From Temperatibacter sp965603205 (GTDB lineage Bacteria > Pseudomonadota > Alphaproteobacteria > Sphingomonadales > Kordiimonadaceae), in assembly GCA_965603205.1 (NCBI GenBank), contig CBFDCC010000005.1, forward strand, positions 124,001 through 188,000: a stretch of DNA of 64,000 nucleotides. The letters run 5' to 3'. Each line of letters begins with the position of its first letter. Position 1 is the stretch's first letter. Positions 25,185-34,489 of this stretch are shown here, piece by piece. A program made the translations under genes and the position numbers. The notes under the pieces were generated by a model that saw nothing but the letters and a program-made list of their open reading frames with translations, was not told the DNA's origin and made no database searches.

Positions 25185-27119
25185 TCAAGCGCTCTCGGAT
25201 TGTTCCTGATCATCTTGACCAATATAATTGTGGCCTAAGGCCTTTAAAACAGTGCGGATAATACCTGCCTTATCTAAGCCAGCCTCAGCGTACATTTCTT
25301 CTGGCTTTCCATGTTCTTGGAACACGTCAGGTAATTTCATCGCCCGTACTTTTAAGTGACCATCTAATATGCCTTCCTCGGCTAGATGGTCCATAACATG
25401 GGCACCAAACCCACCAATTGAACCCTCTTCTAACGTGATAAGAAGATCATGCGTTGCAGCTAAATCTCTGATGAGTTTCTCATCAATAGGCTTAGCGAAG
25501 CGTGCGTCTGCTACAGTCGTAGACAGGCCCTTGGCTTCAAGCTCTTCAGCAGCGTCTAGTGCTTCTTCTAGGCGGGCACCAAGTGACAAGATCGCAACCT
25601 TACTACCCTTCTTAACGATACGCCCTTTGCCAATCTCAAGAATATTCCCATGATCAGGTATCGCCACACCAGGGCCTTCGCCGCGCGGATACCGTACTGC
25701 GATTGGACCTTCATCATAAGCCGCACACGTTGCTACCATATGTTTAAGCTCTGCCTCATCAGCAGCGGCCATTACCACCATATTCGGTAAGCTAGCTAAA
25801 TAGCTAATATCAAAACTACCTGCATGTGTAGGACCATCGGACCCCACGAGGCCAGCGCGGTCGATGGCAAAACGTACAGGTAAATTTTGAACAGCAACAT
25901 CATGAACGATCTGATCATAAGCACGCTGTAAGAATGTAGAATATATAGTGCAGAAAGGTTTATAGCCTTCGCAAGCCATACCTGCGGCAAAAGTAACCGC
26001 ATGTTGCTCGGCAATACCCACATCGAAGGTGCGGTCAGGATAGACCTTTTCAAATTTATCAATACCTGTACCTGACGGCATCGCAGCCGTAATAGCCACA
26101 ATCTTTTCGTCGCGACTAGCTTCATCGATCAGAGCGTCTGCGAATATATTTGTGTAGCTTGGTGATTTTGGTGCAGTTTTTTGCTGTTCACCCGTCACTA
26201 CGTCAAACTTTGCCACCGCGTGATATTTCTCTTGATTTGGGTCACCAAAGGGATGACCACGGCCTTTTTCTGTCACAACATGAATAAGAATCGGCCCCTC
26301 TTCTGCGTCGCGAACATTTTCTAGCACTGGCAACATATGGTCTAGATTATGACCATCAATTGGGCCTACATAGTAAAAGCCTAATTCATCAAATAAAGTG
26401 CCACCTGTAGCGATGCCGCGTGCATATTCCTCTGCGCGTCTAGACATATCAGCTAGGCTTTTTGGTAATTTATCAATAATTTTCTTGCCGACTTCACGTA
26501 GCTGCAAGAACGGGCGTGATGAATGTACTCTAGCAAGATAAGCGCTCATCGCACCAACAGCAGGAGCAATGGACATATCATTGTCATTTAGGATCACGAT
26601 TAAACGGTTACCAGCTTGCTCGGCATTATTCATAGCTTCATAGGCCATGCCAGCGGTGATAGCCCCGTCACCAATCACGGCAATGGCCTTATCGGTTTTG
26701 TTATCCATTTTGCTCGCCATAGCCATACCAAGTGCCGCAGAAATAGATGTGGATGAATGGCCTGCTCCAAAAGGGTCAAATTCGCTTTCGCCGCGTTTTG
26801 TAAAGGGTGATAACCCTTTCGGTTGGCGGATAGTTCGCATACGATCGCGGCGACCCGTGAGGATCTTATGTGGATATGCCTGATGACCCACGTCCCAAAT
26901 TACCTTATCGCGCGGCGTATCAAATACATAGTGAATGGCTGTTGTTAGCTCAACAACACCAAGCCCTGCGCCAAAGTGGCCACCTGTTACTGATACGGAA
27001 CTGATCATCTCAGCGCGCAATTCATCAGCCACCTGTTGCAGTTGATCTTTTTCAAGCTCACGCAAATCAGCAGGTGTTTTTATCGCATCTAATAATGGTG
27101 TGTCAGGTCTTGTTCCCAC
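25185..27119 (-). CDS. dxs: 1-Deoxy-D-xylulose-5-phosphate synthase
   Basis: 644 residues, full length. The thiamine diphosphate motif is 'VIGDGAITAGMAYEAMNNAE' with 'LNDNDMSIAPAVGAMSAYL'. The N-terminal 'SVTGGHFGAGLGVVELTTA' and 'IWDVGHQAYPHKILTGRR' carry the catalytic His, and the C-terminal transketolase domain has 'FDVGIAEQHAVTFAAGMA'. It makes DXP from pyruvate and glyceraldehyde 3-phosphate, the entry step of the MEP isoprenoid pathway. It is translated from GTG at 27119 with a GGAA site 8 bases upstream. The next enzyme group in the operon (ispA) uses the pathway's products. Confidence 0.96.
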   Translation of the reverse strand: MGTRPDTPLLDAIKTPADLRELEKDQLQQVADELRAEMISSVSVTGGHFGAGLGVVELTTAIHYVFDTPRDKVIWDVGHQAYPHKILTGRRDRMRTIRQPKGLSPFTKRGESEFDPFGAGHSSTSISAALGMAMASKMDNKTDKAIAVIGDGAITAGMAYEAMNNAEQAGNRLIVILNDNDMSIAPAVGAMSAYLARVHSSRPFLQLREVGKKIIDKLPKSLADMSRRAEEYARGIATGGTLFDELGFYYVGPIDGHNLDHMLPVLENVRDAEEGPILIHVVTEKGRGHPFGDPNQEKYHAVAKFDVVTGEQQKTAPKSPSYTNIFADALIDEASRDEKIVAITAAMPSGTGIDKFEKVYPDRTFDVGIAEQHAVTFAAGMACEGYKPFCTIYSTFLQRAYDQIVHDVAVQNLPVRFAIDRAGLVGSDGPTHAGSFDISYLASLPNMVVMAAADEAELKHMVATCAAYDEGPIAVRYPRGEGPGVAIPDHGNILEIGKGRIVKKGSKVAILSLGARLEEALDAAEELEAKGLSTTVADARFAKPIDEKLIRDLAATHDLLITLEEGSIGGFGAHVMDHLAEEGILDGHLKVRAMKLPDVFQEHGKPEEMYAEAGLDKAGIIRTVLKALGHNYIGQDDQEQSESA

Positions 27120-27208
27120 AGGGACATTTCCACTTCATAACAAACTTTACGCAGTATTTGCTGGCTTCTACCATATAGATTGAAGCAGCTAAAGTATTAT
27201 TATCGGCC

Positions 27209-28114
27209 TTAGTTTTTACGGTTTATAGCAAAATGTGCAACAGCGCGCAAAAGTGATGCTTTTCCATCAAACATACCTAAATGTTCTATGGCCTGATCAG
27301 ACAGCATTAATGCTTGTTGTTTAGCGCGCTCTGGCCCCATCAAGCCCACAAGTGTTGCCTTACCAGCCTCAGCGTCTTTTCCTGTAGCCTTACCCACGTC
27401 TTCTGGTACACCCTCAACATCTAACAGATCATCTGCTATTTGAAAGGCAAGACCCAGATCACGTGCGTAACCATTTAAACTCGCTTTAGCCTTTTTAGAG
27501 GCATGCCCTAGTATAGCGCCAGCCTCTACCGCAAAGCTGATCAATGCGCCTGTTTTCATCTGTTGCAGACGGTATATGGCATTTTCATCAAGATCATGAT
27601 CCACAGCTGATAGATCAATCATCTGACCACCAACCATACCATGATGACCAGAAGCGTGGGCAATAGCCCGCGTTAACTCTATTCGAATATTAGCATCTGG
27701 ATGGGTTGCTACATCCGCAATAATATCAAAAGCCATCGTTAATAAGGCATCGCCTGCTAGTATGGCTGTTGCCTCGCTGTATTTTTTATGAACAGTTGGT
27801 TTACCACGCCTAAGGTCATCATTATCCATCGCAGGTAAATCATCATGGATAAGTGAATAACAATGCACACATTCTATGGCAGCTGCTACACGTAGGGCCT
27901 GCTTGCGGTCCACATCAAACAACTCACTACTCGCTAGAACGAGGAATGGACGCAGTCTCTTGCCGCCAGAAAATAGTGAATAACGCATAGCCTCTATCAA
28001 CTGAGCCTCTGGACCATCGGGAACAGGCAGCAGTGGGTCAAGAGTTCGCTCAACCGCTTGAGATGTAGCAATCAGTGCATTTTGTAGTGGATCTAAGACA
28101 GGATTATTTTCCAT
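27209..28114 (-). CDS. ispA: Polyprenyl (farnesyl) diphosphate synthase
   Basis: 301 residues of the trans-prenyltransferase family. The first Asp-rich motif is 'YSLIHDDLPAMDNDDLRRGK', and the second is 'LAFQIADDLLDVEG'. 'FSGGKRLRPFLVLAS' binds the allylic or isopentenyl diphosphate. The length and the residues before the first motif fit a C15 (farnesyl) synthase, though chain length is best tested. It follows xseB by 8 bases and precedes dxs, the standard isoprenoid operon of this class. Confidence 0.92.
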   Translation of the reverse strand: MENNPVLDPLQNALIATSQAVERTLDPLLPVPDGPEAQLIEAMRYSLFSGGKRLRPFLVLASSELFDVDRKQALRVAAAIECVHCYSLIHDDLPAMDNDDLRRGKPTVHKKYSEATAILAGDALLTMAFDIIADVATHPDANIRIELTRAIAHASGHHGMVGGQMIDLSAVDHDLDENAIYRLQQMKTGALISFAVEAGAILGHASKKAKASLNGYARDLGLAFQIADDLLDVEGVPEDVGKATGKDAEAGKATLVGLMGPERAKQQALMLSDQAIEHLGMFDGKASLLRAVAHFAINRKN

Positions 28115-28122
28115 TTAATGCC

Positions 28123-28377
28123 CTATTCAACGTCTAAAGGTGTCGTGCCTGTCGGCGCTCCCTTATCATCCAAAGTTAATTTTTCGATTTTTTCCTGAGC
28201 GTCTTGCAGCTTAGATTCGCAGTGCTTTTTAAGCAAAGTTCCACGACTATATAGATCAATAGAATCTTCAAGGGGCGCGTTACCACCTTCTAATCTATTC
28301 ACAATTTGTTCGAGTGCAGTCATAGCTTGTTCAAAGCTCATATCGACAATATCATCTAGTTTTGCAGCGTCACTCAT
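28123..28377 (-). CDS. xseB: Exodeoxyribonuclease VII small subunit
   Basis: 84 residues. 'MSFEQAMTALEQIVNRLEGG' and 'APLEDSIDLYSRGTLLKKHC' are the XseB helical hairpin, followed by 'ESKLQDAQEKIEKL'. Together with XseA it degrades single-stranded DNA in both directions. XseA is not in the window. A TTG precedes the ATG by one codon, and the ATG at 28377 is chosen because an AGGA lies 7 bases before it. First gene of the isoprenoid operon. Confidence 0.93.
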   Translation of the reverse strand: MSDAAKLDDIVDMSFEQAMTALEQIVNRLEGGNAPLEDSIDLYSRGTLLKKHCESKLQDAQEKIEKLTLDDKGAPTGTTPLDVE

Positions 28378-28464
28378 CAAAGTATCCTAATGTAATAGAT
28401 TAACCTGCTAAGACTTATATAGACCTGCTTATCAAAGTTAAAGCCTATAGTGACATGCAATAAT

Positions 28465-29577
28465 TTAAAATGATGGTAAATGCGCCATTTGTACATAGTC
28501 TAATGCATTCACCCTTTTGATGATCTCAGCGTCATCTATCTTCTCTATAGTCTGGTATAAATCCACATCTGCGCTAGAATCCCGCTTAATAGCACCAACA
28601 GATTCCATGAGACGCAAGTGAGATACTGCCTCACCTAGCCCTAGGTGAAAGTCCAGGCCTTTAATTTTACGGCGGTAAAGTGAAGGAAAGGTCTCAACTA
28701 CATTTTTAGGTTCAACACAATGATCTAAAAGCCGCTCACATTTCCTCAAGTGACCGTCAATCAACTCATTTAATCTGCAATGCAATCCCGTATATAGTCC
28801 GTCGTGTGATGGTAATACTAAAGGATCCCCCACCACAGCATGCATACGGTTTAAACTAACAAACCAGTGAGCAAGAGGATTTCCATTAGGCTCTGAAGCA
28901 TTAACACTCACATTAGCGGTGATACGGCCCAGCACTTGATCACCTGCTATAAACAAGGGCGCATCCATACATTCAAGGCAAGCATGTTCGGGACTATGCC
29001 CTCTGCCCTCAATAACACGCCAACGTTTCTCTCCTAATGTAATGATCATTTGATCCATTAGCCTTGTGTATGGCATAGGGATTTCACAAACTACATCACT
29101 AAACTTCCAGCCGTCCTCTTCAGCGCTTATTTCTACTTTATCTTTACTTAAGCCACCCCTTAGCAAGAAATCGACCTCATATTCAGGCGTCTTACCATCA
29201 GACGTCGCCCATAATAGGCGTGCTTGATTTAACTCACTTTTTGTTATGAGAAATTCTGAACCATACTTTTCACATATCCACCCTGCCATACCAATGTGAT
29301 CAGGATGCATGTGGGTTGCGAGTACTCGAACGACAGGTTCACCCTTTAATAAGTTTTTATCTAGAGCCTCCCATACCTCAATTGATTTTTTTGTTTTAGG
29401 GCCCGTATCAATAACAGTCCAACCATTAGTCTCTCTAAAAATATAAATATTAATATGATCTAAAACCCAAGGCATTGGAATGCGAGCCCAAAAGACACCT
29501 TCATACACCTCAAGGGCTTGACCAAATTCAGGGACGTCTAAGAATTTAAATTCCAGACTATCGGTGTTATTACTCAT
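28465..29577 (-). CDS. MBL-fold metallo-hydrolase
   Basis: 370 residues. The metallo-beta-lactamase fold is clear from the metal motif 'VLATHMHPDHIGMAGWICEK' (H-x-H-x-D-H), the downstream histidine in 'IEGRGHSPEHACL' and Asp in 'LFIAGDQVLGRI'. A C-terminal helical domain of about 100 residues follows, as in alphaproteobacterial hydrolases related to glyoxalase II and lactonases. The substrate is unknown. It lies 19 bases behind an acyl-CoA dehydrogenase of the DmdC type, so a thioester or CoA-linked substrate is a reasonable guess. Confidence 0.8.
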   Translation of the reverse strand: MSNNTDSLEFKFLDVPEFGQALEVYEGVFWARIPMPWVLDHINIYIFRETNGWTVIDTGPKTKKSIEVWEALDKNLLKGEPVVRVLATHMHPDHIGMAGWICEKYGSEFLITKSELNQARLLWATSDGKTPEYEVDFLLRGGLSKDKVEISAEEDGWKFSDVVCEIPMPYTRLMDQMIITLGEKRWRVIEGRGHSPEHACLECMDAPLFIAGDQVLGRITANVSVNASEPNGNPLAHWFVSLNRMHAVVGDPLVLPSHDGLYTGLHCRLNELIDGHLRKCERLLDHCVEPKNVVETFPSLYRRKIKGLDFHLGLGEAVSHLRLMESVGAIKRDSSADVDLYQTIEKIDDAEIIKRVNALDYVQMAHLPSF

Positions 29578-29596
29578 TAACTAAGAATCCCAATTC

Positions 29597-31390
29597 TTAT
29601 TGACGTTCAAACCCGTCATCTTCAATTTCAAACAAGCTATCAGCGCCAGCCTTAATAGGCTCAAGCAAGGCAATAGCCGTTGGTAGAATTTGTTCTACAT
29701 AAAAACGTGCTGTGGTGATTTTAGCGCGCAAGAATGTTGGGTTTCCTTCATCACCAGCCAAGCGCCGCTCTGCAACAACAGCTTGCTTTGACAAAAGGTA
29801 AGCACCAACAACACTAGCAAATAATCTTTGATAAGGCGTCGCAGCTGATGCTGTATCCCTTATTCCCTCTATTCCATTTGAAAACAGTATTTTAGAAGCC
29901 TCCTCTAATGCGTCTATTGATGTAATTAAAGTATCTTTTTGCGATGCCATAGCGCGATCTAGACCGCTTGCAAAATCTCTCATTTCCTTAATTAAAATCT
30001 TCCAATGCTCGCCACCATCCATGTTCAGCTTACGCCCCACAAGATCAAGCGCTTGAATACCATTAGTGCCTTCATATATAGGTGCAATACGAATATCACG
30101 GTAATGCTGCGCAACACCTGTTTCCTCTATAAAGCCCATACCGCCATGAACCTGAACGGCTAGTGACGCCACCTCGCAACCTATATCAGTACTATAAGCC
30201 TTAGATAGGGGTGTCAAAAGCTCAGCCTCACCATTGGCAAGACGCCTTGTCTCTTTATCATCTGATTTATGGCCGCGATCAATGGCCCAAACATTACGGT
30301 ATATAATCGCACGTGCGGCCTCTGTATGGGCGCGCATGGTCATTAACATACGACGGACATCGGGATGATTAATAATAGCCACTGAAGAGCGGTCCTTGGC
30401 CCCTAGCTCAGCGCTTTGAACACGGTCGAGCGCGTATGATACAGAATTTTGATAAGCGCGCTCTGCAATAGATACTCCCTGTAAGCCAACACAGATACGC
30501 GCGTGGTTCATCATGGTGAACATATTGGACATACCTTTGTTTTCTTGACCTACAAGATAGCCAACACAAGAATCATTATCACCAAAAGACATTACACATG
30601 TAGGGCTAGAGTGGATACCGAGCTTATGCTCTAGGCTCACACATTTCACGTCATTACGCTCACCAAGTGATCCATCGTCCTTCACATGATATTTAGGTAC
30701 GATAAACATTGAAATACCACGAGTGCCTGCAGGTGCGTCTGGTGTGCGCGCTAATACTAAGTGAACAATATTTTCTGAAAGTTCATGCTCGCCCCATGTG
30801 ATGAATATTTTCTGGCCTTTAATAAGATAAGAACTATCACTCTGAGGCTCTGCCTTAGATTTTAGCGCCCCCACATCAGAACCTGCGCTCGGTTCTGTTA
30901 GATTCATAGAGCCTGACCATTCACCTGACACCATTTTATGCAAGTATGTTTCTTTTAACTCATCACTAGCATGGGCATTAATGGCAGCCGTTGCACCGCT
31001 ACTGAGTATAGAATGCAGACTGTAGGCCATATTGGCAGAGGTTAACATTTCGGTAAAAGCAATAGCAAGTGTCTCTGGCAAGCCTTGCCCGCCATACTCT
31101 GGGTTTAAAGATAGGGTATTCCAGCCACCCTCAACAAAAGCCTTATGAACAGGCTCTAATGTAGGTGAGACTGTAACCACATCCCCGCTTAGCTTAGCAC
31201 CAAATAGATCACAAGGGCCATTAGTCGGCGCAACCATATCGCTGGTATATTTACCCGCTTCTTCTAGGATGGCCGCAACTAAATCTTCGCTTGCTTCCTC
31301 GAAACCATTCATCGCTTGCCATTCTTTTAGGCCGCCAACTGTTTCAAGTACAAAATTAATTTCTTCTAAAGGGGCGTTATAATCAGTCAT
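29597..31390 (-). CDS. Acyl-CoA dehydrogenase, large C-terminal-domain type (DmdC/AcdA-like)
   Basis: 597 residues, longer than ordinary acyl-CoA dehydrogenases because of an extra C-terminal helical domain. Conserved blocks are 'AYSLHSILSSGATAAINAHA', 'MNLTEPSAGSDVGALKSKAE' (FAD contact), 'HGGMGFIEETGVAQHYRDIR' and 'IAPIYEGTNGIQALDLVGRK' (which holds the usual catalytic Glu region). This subfamily includes DmdC, the methylthiopropionyl-CoA dehydrogenase of DMSP breakdown, but also many general enzymes, and sequence alone does not decide. It is followed by the MBL hydrolase 19 bases on. The ATG has a GGACC site. Confidence 0.88.
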   Translation of the reverse strand: MTDYNAPLEEINFVLETVGGLKEWQAMNGFEEASEDLVAAILEEAGKYTSDMVAPTNGPCDLFGAKLSGDVVTVSPTLEPVHKAFVEGGWNTLSLNPEYGGQGLPETLAIAFTEMLTSANMAYSLHSILSSGATAAINAHASDELKETYLHKMVSGEWSGSMNLTEPSAGSDVGALKSKAEPQSDSSYLIKGQKIFITWGEHELSENIVHLVLARTPDAPAGTRGISMFIVPKYHVKDDGSLGERNDVKCVSLEHKLGIHSSPTCVMSFGDNDSCVGYLVGQENKGMSNMFTMMNHARICVGLQGVSIAERAYQNSVSYALDRVQSAELGAKDRSSVAIINHPDVRRMLMTMRAHTEAARAIIYRNVWAIDRGHKSDDKETRRLANGEAELLTPLSKAYSTDIGCEVASLAVQVHGGMGFIEETGVAQHYRDIRIAPIYEGTNGIQALDLVGRKLNMDGGEHWKILIKEMRDFASGLDRAMASQKDTLITSIDALEEASKILFSNGIEGIRDTASAATPYQRLFASVVGAYLLSKQAVVAERRLAGDEGNPTFLRAKITTARFYVEQILPTAIALLEPIKAGADSLFEIEDDGFERQ

Positions 31391-31485
31391 TACAAGGGTC
31401 CTTGATTTAATCTAAACTATTGCATGATAAGCAACTGTGGCCTATCAGCATAAATAACGAGTCAAACATTTGAGGAATATATATT

Positions 31486-32463
31486 TTGTGTAGTGCAAAA
31501 ACAATAGCGCAATTAATACCAGCCGAGGATCGTCAAGTAACCAAGCTTGCTCATGACGCACTGTTGGCTGGTGATATAGTCGCTATTCCTACAGAAACCG
31601 TATATGGCCTTGCTGCTGATGCTACCAATGACTCTGCGGTTGAGAAAGTATTTAAGGCCAAAGGTCGTCCTAATTTCAATCCGCTAATATGCCATGTATA
31701 TGATATAGATATGGCTAGCCAATATGTAGAAATACCAAAGATCGCCAAATCCCTGATGAGATCATTTTGGCCTGGCCCTTTAACGTTAGTATTACCACAA
31801 AAGCTAAATAATCATATTGCGCGTTCGGTATCTGCTGGATTACCCACACTTGCTGTACGTTGTCCTGCATCTTCTATTACAAGAGATATTATTAAAAAGC
31901 TTAATCGCCCTATCGCAGCCCCCAGCGCGAATCTATCTGGCAAGCTATCGCCCACAACAGCAAAGGATGTGATCAACGGCTTAGGCAGCAAAATTGATTT
32001 GGTCATAGATGCTGGCCCATGCCAAATAGGCATTGAATCAACCATCATAGCTATATCAAATGATGAAATTACTCTGCTGCGCCCCGGTAGCGTTACTGTT
32101 GATGAGATCACGGAAAAATCAGGGAAATCCGTTAAAGACCGTGACGGGACAACTATCACCGCTCCTGGTCAGATGGCTAGCCACTATGCACCGAACACAG
32201 CTATTAAATTAAATAAAAGCGAACTATCAAATGATAATTTTTTGATTGGTTTCAACAAGATGCAGTGTGATATTAATCTAAGTGAATCTGGCAACTTATC
32301 AGAGGCCGCAGCTAATTTATTCACCTATTTACATATTGCCGACGCGTCTAATAAAGATTATATAGCTGTTGCGCCCATTCCCAACAAAGGCATAGGCATA
32401 GCCATTAATGACCGCCTTAAAAGAGCCGCAGCACCTCGTGACTTAATTGAAAGTAACACATGA
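31486..32463 (+). CDS. L-threonylcarbamoyladenylate synthase (TsaC/Sua5)
   Basis: 325 residues, so of the long Sua5 form: a YrdC-type catalytic domain (residues ~10-205) with 'DIVAIPTETVYGLAADATND' and 'KGRPNFNPLICHVYD', then a C-terminal Sua5 domain beginning 'GTTITAPGQMASHYAPNTA'. It makes threonylcarbamoyl-AMP for the t6A37 modification of tRNAs. The start is TTG at 31486 with a GAGGA site. No other good start is in frame nearby. The stop overlaps the next start (ATGA), so the FAD-linked dehydrogenase is co-translated. Confidence 0.92.
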   Translation: MCSAKTIAQLIPAEDRQVTKLAHDALLAGDIVAIPTETVYGLAADATNDSAVEKVFKAKGRPNFNPLICHVYDIDMASQYVEIPKIAKSLMRSFWPGPLTLVLPQKLNNHIARSVSAGLPTLAVRCPASSITRDIIKKLNRPIAAPSANLSGKLSPTTAKDVINGLGSKIDLVIDAGPCQIGIESTIIAISNDEITLLRPGSVTVDEITEKSGKSVKDRDGTTITAPGQMASHYAPNTAIKLNKSELSNDNFLIGFNKMQCDINLSESGNLSEAAANLFTYLHIADASNKDYIAVAPIPNKGIGIAINDRLKRAAAPRDLIESNT

Positions 32464-33878
32464 CCATAGCGCCTAACATTTTGGATAAATTCAAAGATAT
32501 TTTAAATGATAATGACTGGACAACTGATCCAGATATCATAGCGCCGCATTTAACAGAGTGGCGCGATAAGTTTATTGGCTCCACTCCATTATTGCTGATG
32601 CCTCGGTCTACAGAAGACATTCAAAAAATCATCAAACTAGCCAATGAGACTTCTACTAAAATAGCCATTCAAGGCGGCAACACGGGATTAGTTGGTGGCA
32701 GCACACCTAGCCTTGAGGGTAGAGATGAAGTCTTATTATCACTAAAGAAAATGAATAAGATATTAGATGTGGATACTAATGACTTTTCAATGACTGTTGA
32801 AGCTGGCGCCCTATTGCAGGATGTACAGGATGCTGCAGATAAAATCGGCAGATACTTTCCGCTTTCACTGGCGTCCGAAGGTAGTTGCACTATAGGCGGC
32901 AATATTAGCACTAATGCGGGCGGCATCCATGTGATCAGATACGGCACTATGCGTGATCTAACCATGGGGATTGAGGCGGTTATGCCCGATGGGCGTCTGT
33001 GGCAAGGATTAAGCAGCCTTAGAAAAGACAATACGGGATTTGACATTAATAACTTGCTTATCGGCGCTGAGGGCGCCTTAGGTATTGTTACTAAGGCCAC
33101 TTTAAAACTATTTCCAGCACCAGTAGATACCCTAACGGCTTGGGTGGCAATAAAATCGCCTCTTGCCGCACTTGATTTATTGGCTGAGCTACGAGAAAAA
33201 ACTGGTGATAGACTCTGTGCGTTTGAATTAATATCCGATGCGGGTCTTAGCTTTGTTTTTGATCATATCGAGAGCACTATAAACCCACTAATGTCTAGAC
33301 AAGACTGGTATATATTATTTGATATCTCAACAGGTATTAAAGACCCTAACTTATCGACCATAGTTGAAAGTGTCATTAGCGAGCATATGGATAAAGGCTC
33401 TATCATTGATGGCACGATAGCCCAGAACAATAAGCAGGCAGCCGCATTATGGAAATTGCGTGAAAGTATGTCAGAGGCTCAAAAGCATGAAGGGGCCAGC
33501 ATCAAACATGATATCTCTGTTCCCGTATCTAAAGTCCCTGAATTTTTAGACCTAGGCATTAACGCCATGGAAGATATGGTAAAAGGATGTAGAGTTACCC
33601 CCTTTGGTCATATGGGTGATGGCAATATTCATTTTAATGTCATGCAGCCCGCTAACATGCATAAGGATGATTTTTTAAGTAAATGGCCTGAAATGAATAG
33701 AATTGTTCATGATATAGTTGTCGATTTAAGTGGTTCAATCTCCGCAGAGCATGGCATAGGCACTTTAAAGCGCGATGAATTAATGCGCACCGCTGCAGCA
33801 GATAAAATAAGCCTCATGAAAAGCTTAAAATCTGCCCTAGACCCAAATGGTATTCTTAATATAGGGCGCCTACTATAA
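32460..33878 (+). CDS. FAD-binding D-2-hydroxyacid dehydrogenase (GlcD/D2HGDH-like)
   Basis: 472 residues. The PCMH-type FAD domain has 'IAIQGGNTGLVGGSTPSLEG' and 'GGNISTNAGGIHVIRYGTMR'. The C-terminal FAD-oxidase domain has 'FGHMGDGNIHFNVMQP' and 'SGSISAEHGIGTLKRDELM', the metal and substrate region of the D-2-hydroxyglutarate, D-lactate and glycolate dehydrogenases. Soluble or membrane-bound, it oxidises a D-2-hydroxyacid and probably passes electrons to ETF or quinone. The start overlaps the TsaC-type stop by 4 bases. Substrate is unassigned, with D-2-hydroxyglutarate the leading candidate. Confidence 0.85.
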   Translation: MTIAPNILDKFKDILNDNDWTTDPDIIAPHLTEWRDKFIGSTPLLLMPRSTEDIQKIIKLANETSTKIAIQGGNTGLVGGSTPSLEGRDEVLLSLKKMNKILDVDTNDFSMTVEAGALLQDVQDAADKIGRYFPLSLASEGSCTIGGNISTNAGGIHVIRYGTMRDLTMGIEAVMPDGRLWQGLSSLRKDNTGFDINNLLIGAEGALGIVTKATLKLFPAPVDTLTAWVAIKSPLAALDLLAELREKTGDRLCAFELISDAGLSFVFDHIESTINPLMSRQDWYILFDISTGIKDPNLSTIVESVISEHMDKGSIIDGTIAQNNKQAAALWKLRESMSEAQKHEGASIKHDISVPVSKVPEFLDLGINAMEDMVKGCRVTPFGHMGDGNIHFNVMQPANMHKDDFLSKWPEMNRIVHDIVVDLSGSISAEHGIGTLKRDELMRTAAADKISLMKSLKSALDPNGILNIGRLL

Positions 33879-33885
33879 TTACTAG

Positions 33886-34470
33886 TTAAGTGTTTTTGGG
33901 ATTGATGCCTACTTTTTCTGCGTAAAATGCTTGTATTTCTGCCATATCTTTATCCATATCCCCAGTGGGATAGAATAAATGAGAAAACCCAACTTCGCGT
34001 TTACTTGCATCTAGATAAGCAATTGCTATTGGCACGTCGGCAGCAACGGCAATACGGTAAAAACCCGTTTTCCATTTGATAACGCTAGAGCGTGTCCCCT
34101 CTGGCGCTATACCAAGCATCATTTTATCACTATTTGCGAAAGATTTTACTGCAACATCTATCATGTCAGAGGCCTTGGATGTTTCCCTGTGTACAGGCAT
34201 CCCACCTAACCTATAGAAAAACCATCCAAAAGGCCCTTCAAATAGAGAATGCTTGCCAAAGTATCTAACGTTAAGGTTAAAATAACCCACCAAAGATAAA
34301 AAGGTAGGGAAATCCCAATTACTGGTATGAGGAGCGGCAATTACAACACATTTTGACACATCAGGAATTGTGCCAACAACCTTCCAGCGAGCCAACTTTA
34401 AATATAGGGTGCATATGAAATGCAAAATACTTACGAAAATTGCATTAGTATAAAAAACTTTATGTGGCAC
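33886..34470 (-). CDS. Lysophospholipid acyltransferase family protein (PlsC-like)
   Basis: 194 residues. The acyltransferase motif I is 'AAPHTSNWDFPTFLSL' (H-x4-D in the form HTSNWD), with 'GGMPVHRETSKAS' and 'LGIAPEGTRSSVIKWKTGFY' (motif III E-G-T-R). A short hydrophobic N-terminus anchors it at the membrane. It is smaller than PlsC and of the 1-acylglycerol-3-phosphate or ornithine-lipid acyltransferase superfamily, so the acceptor is uncertain. Start is GTG at 34470 with an AGGGTG site. It follows the DUF2336 gene by 19 bases and converges on the FAD dehydrogenase. Confidence 0.83.
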   Translation of the reverse strand: MPHKVFYTNAIFVSILHFICTLYLKLARWKVVGTIPDVSKCVVIAAPHTSNWDFPTFLSLVGYFNLNVRYFGKHSLFEGPFGWFFYRLGGMPVHRETSKASDMIDVAVKSFANSDKMMLGIAPEGTRSSVIKWKTGFYRIAVAADVPIAIAYLDASKREVGFSHLFYPTGDMDKDMAEIQAFYAEKVGINPKNT

Positions 34471-34489
34471 GTTTCACCCTAATATTTAT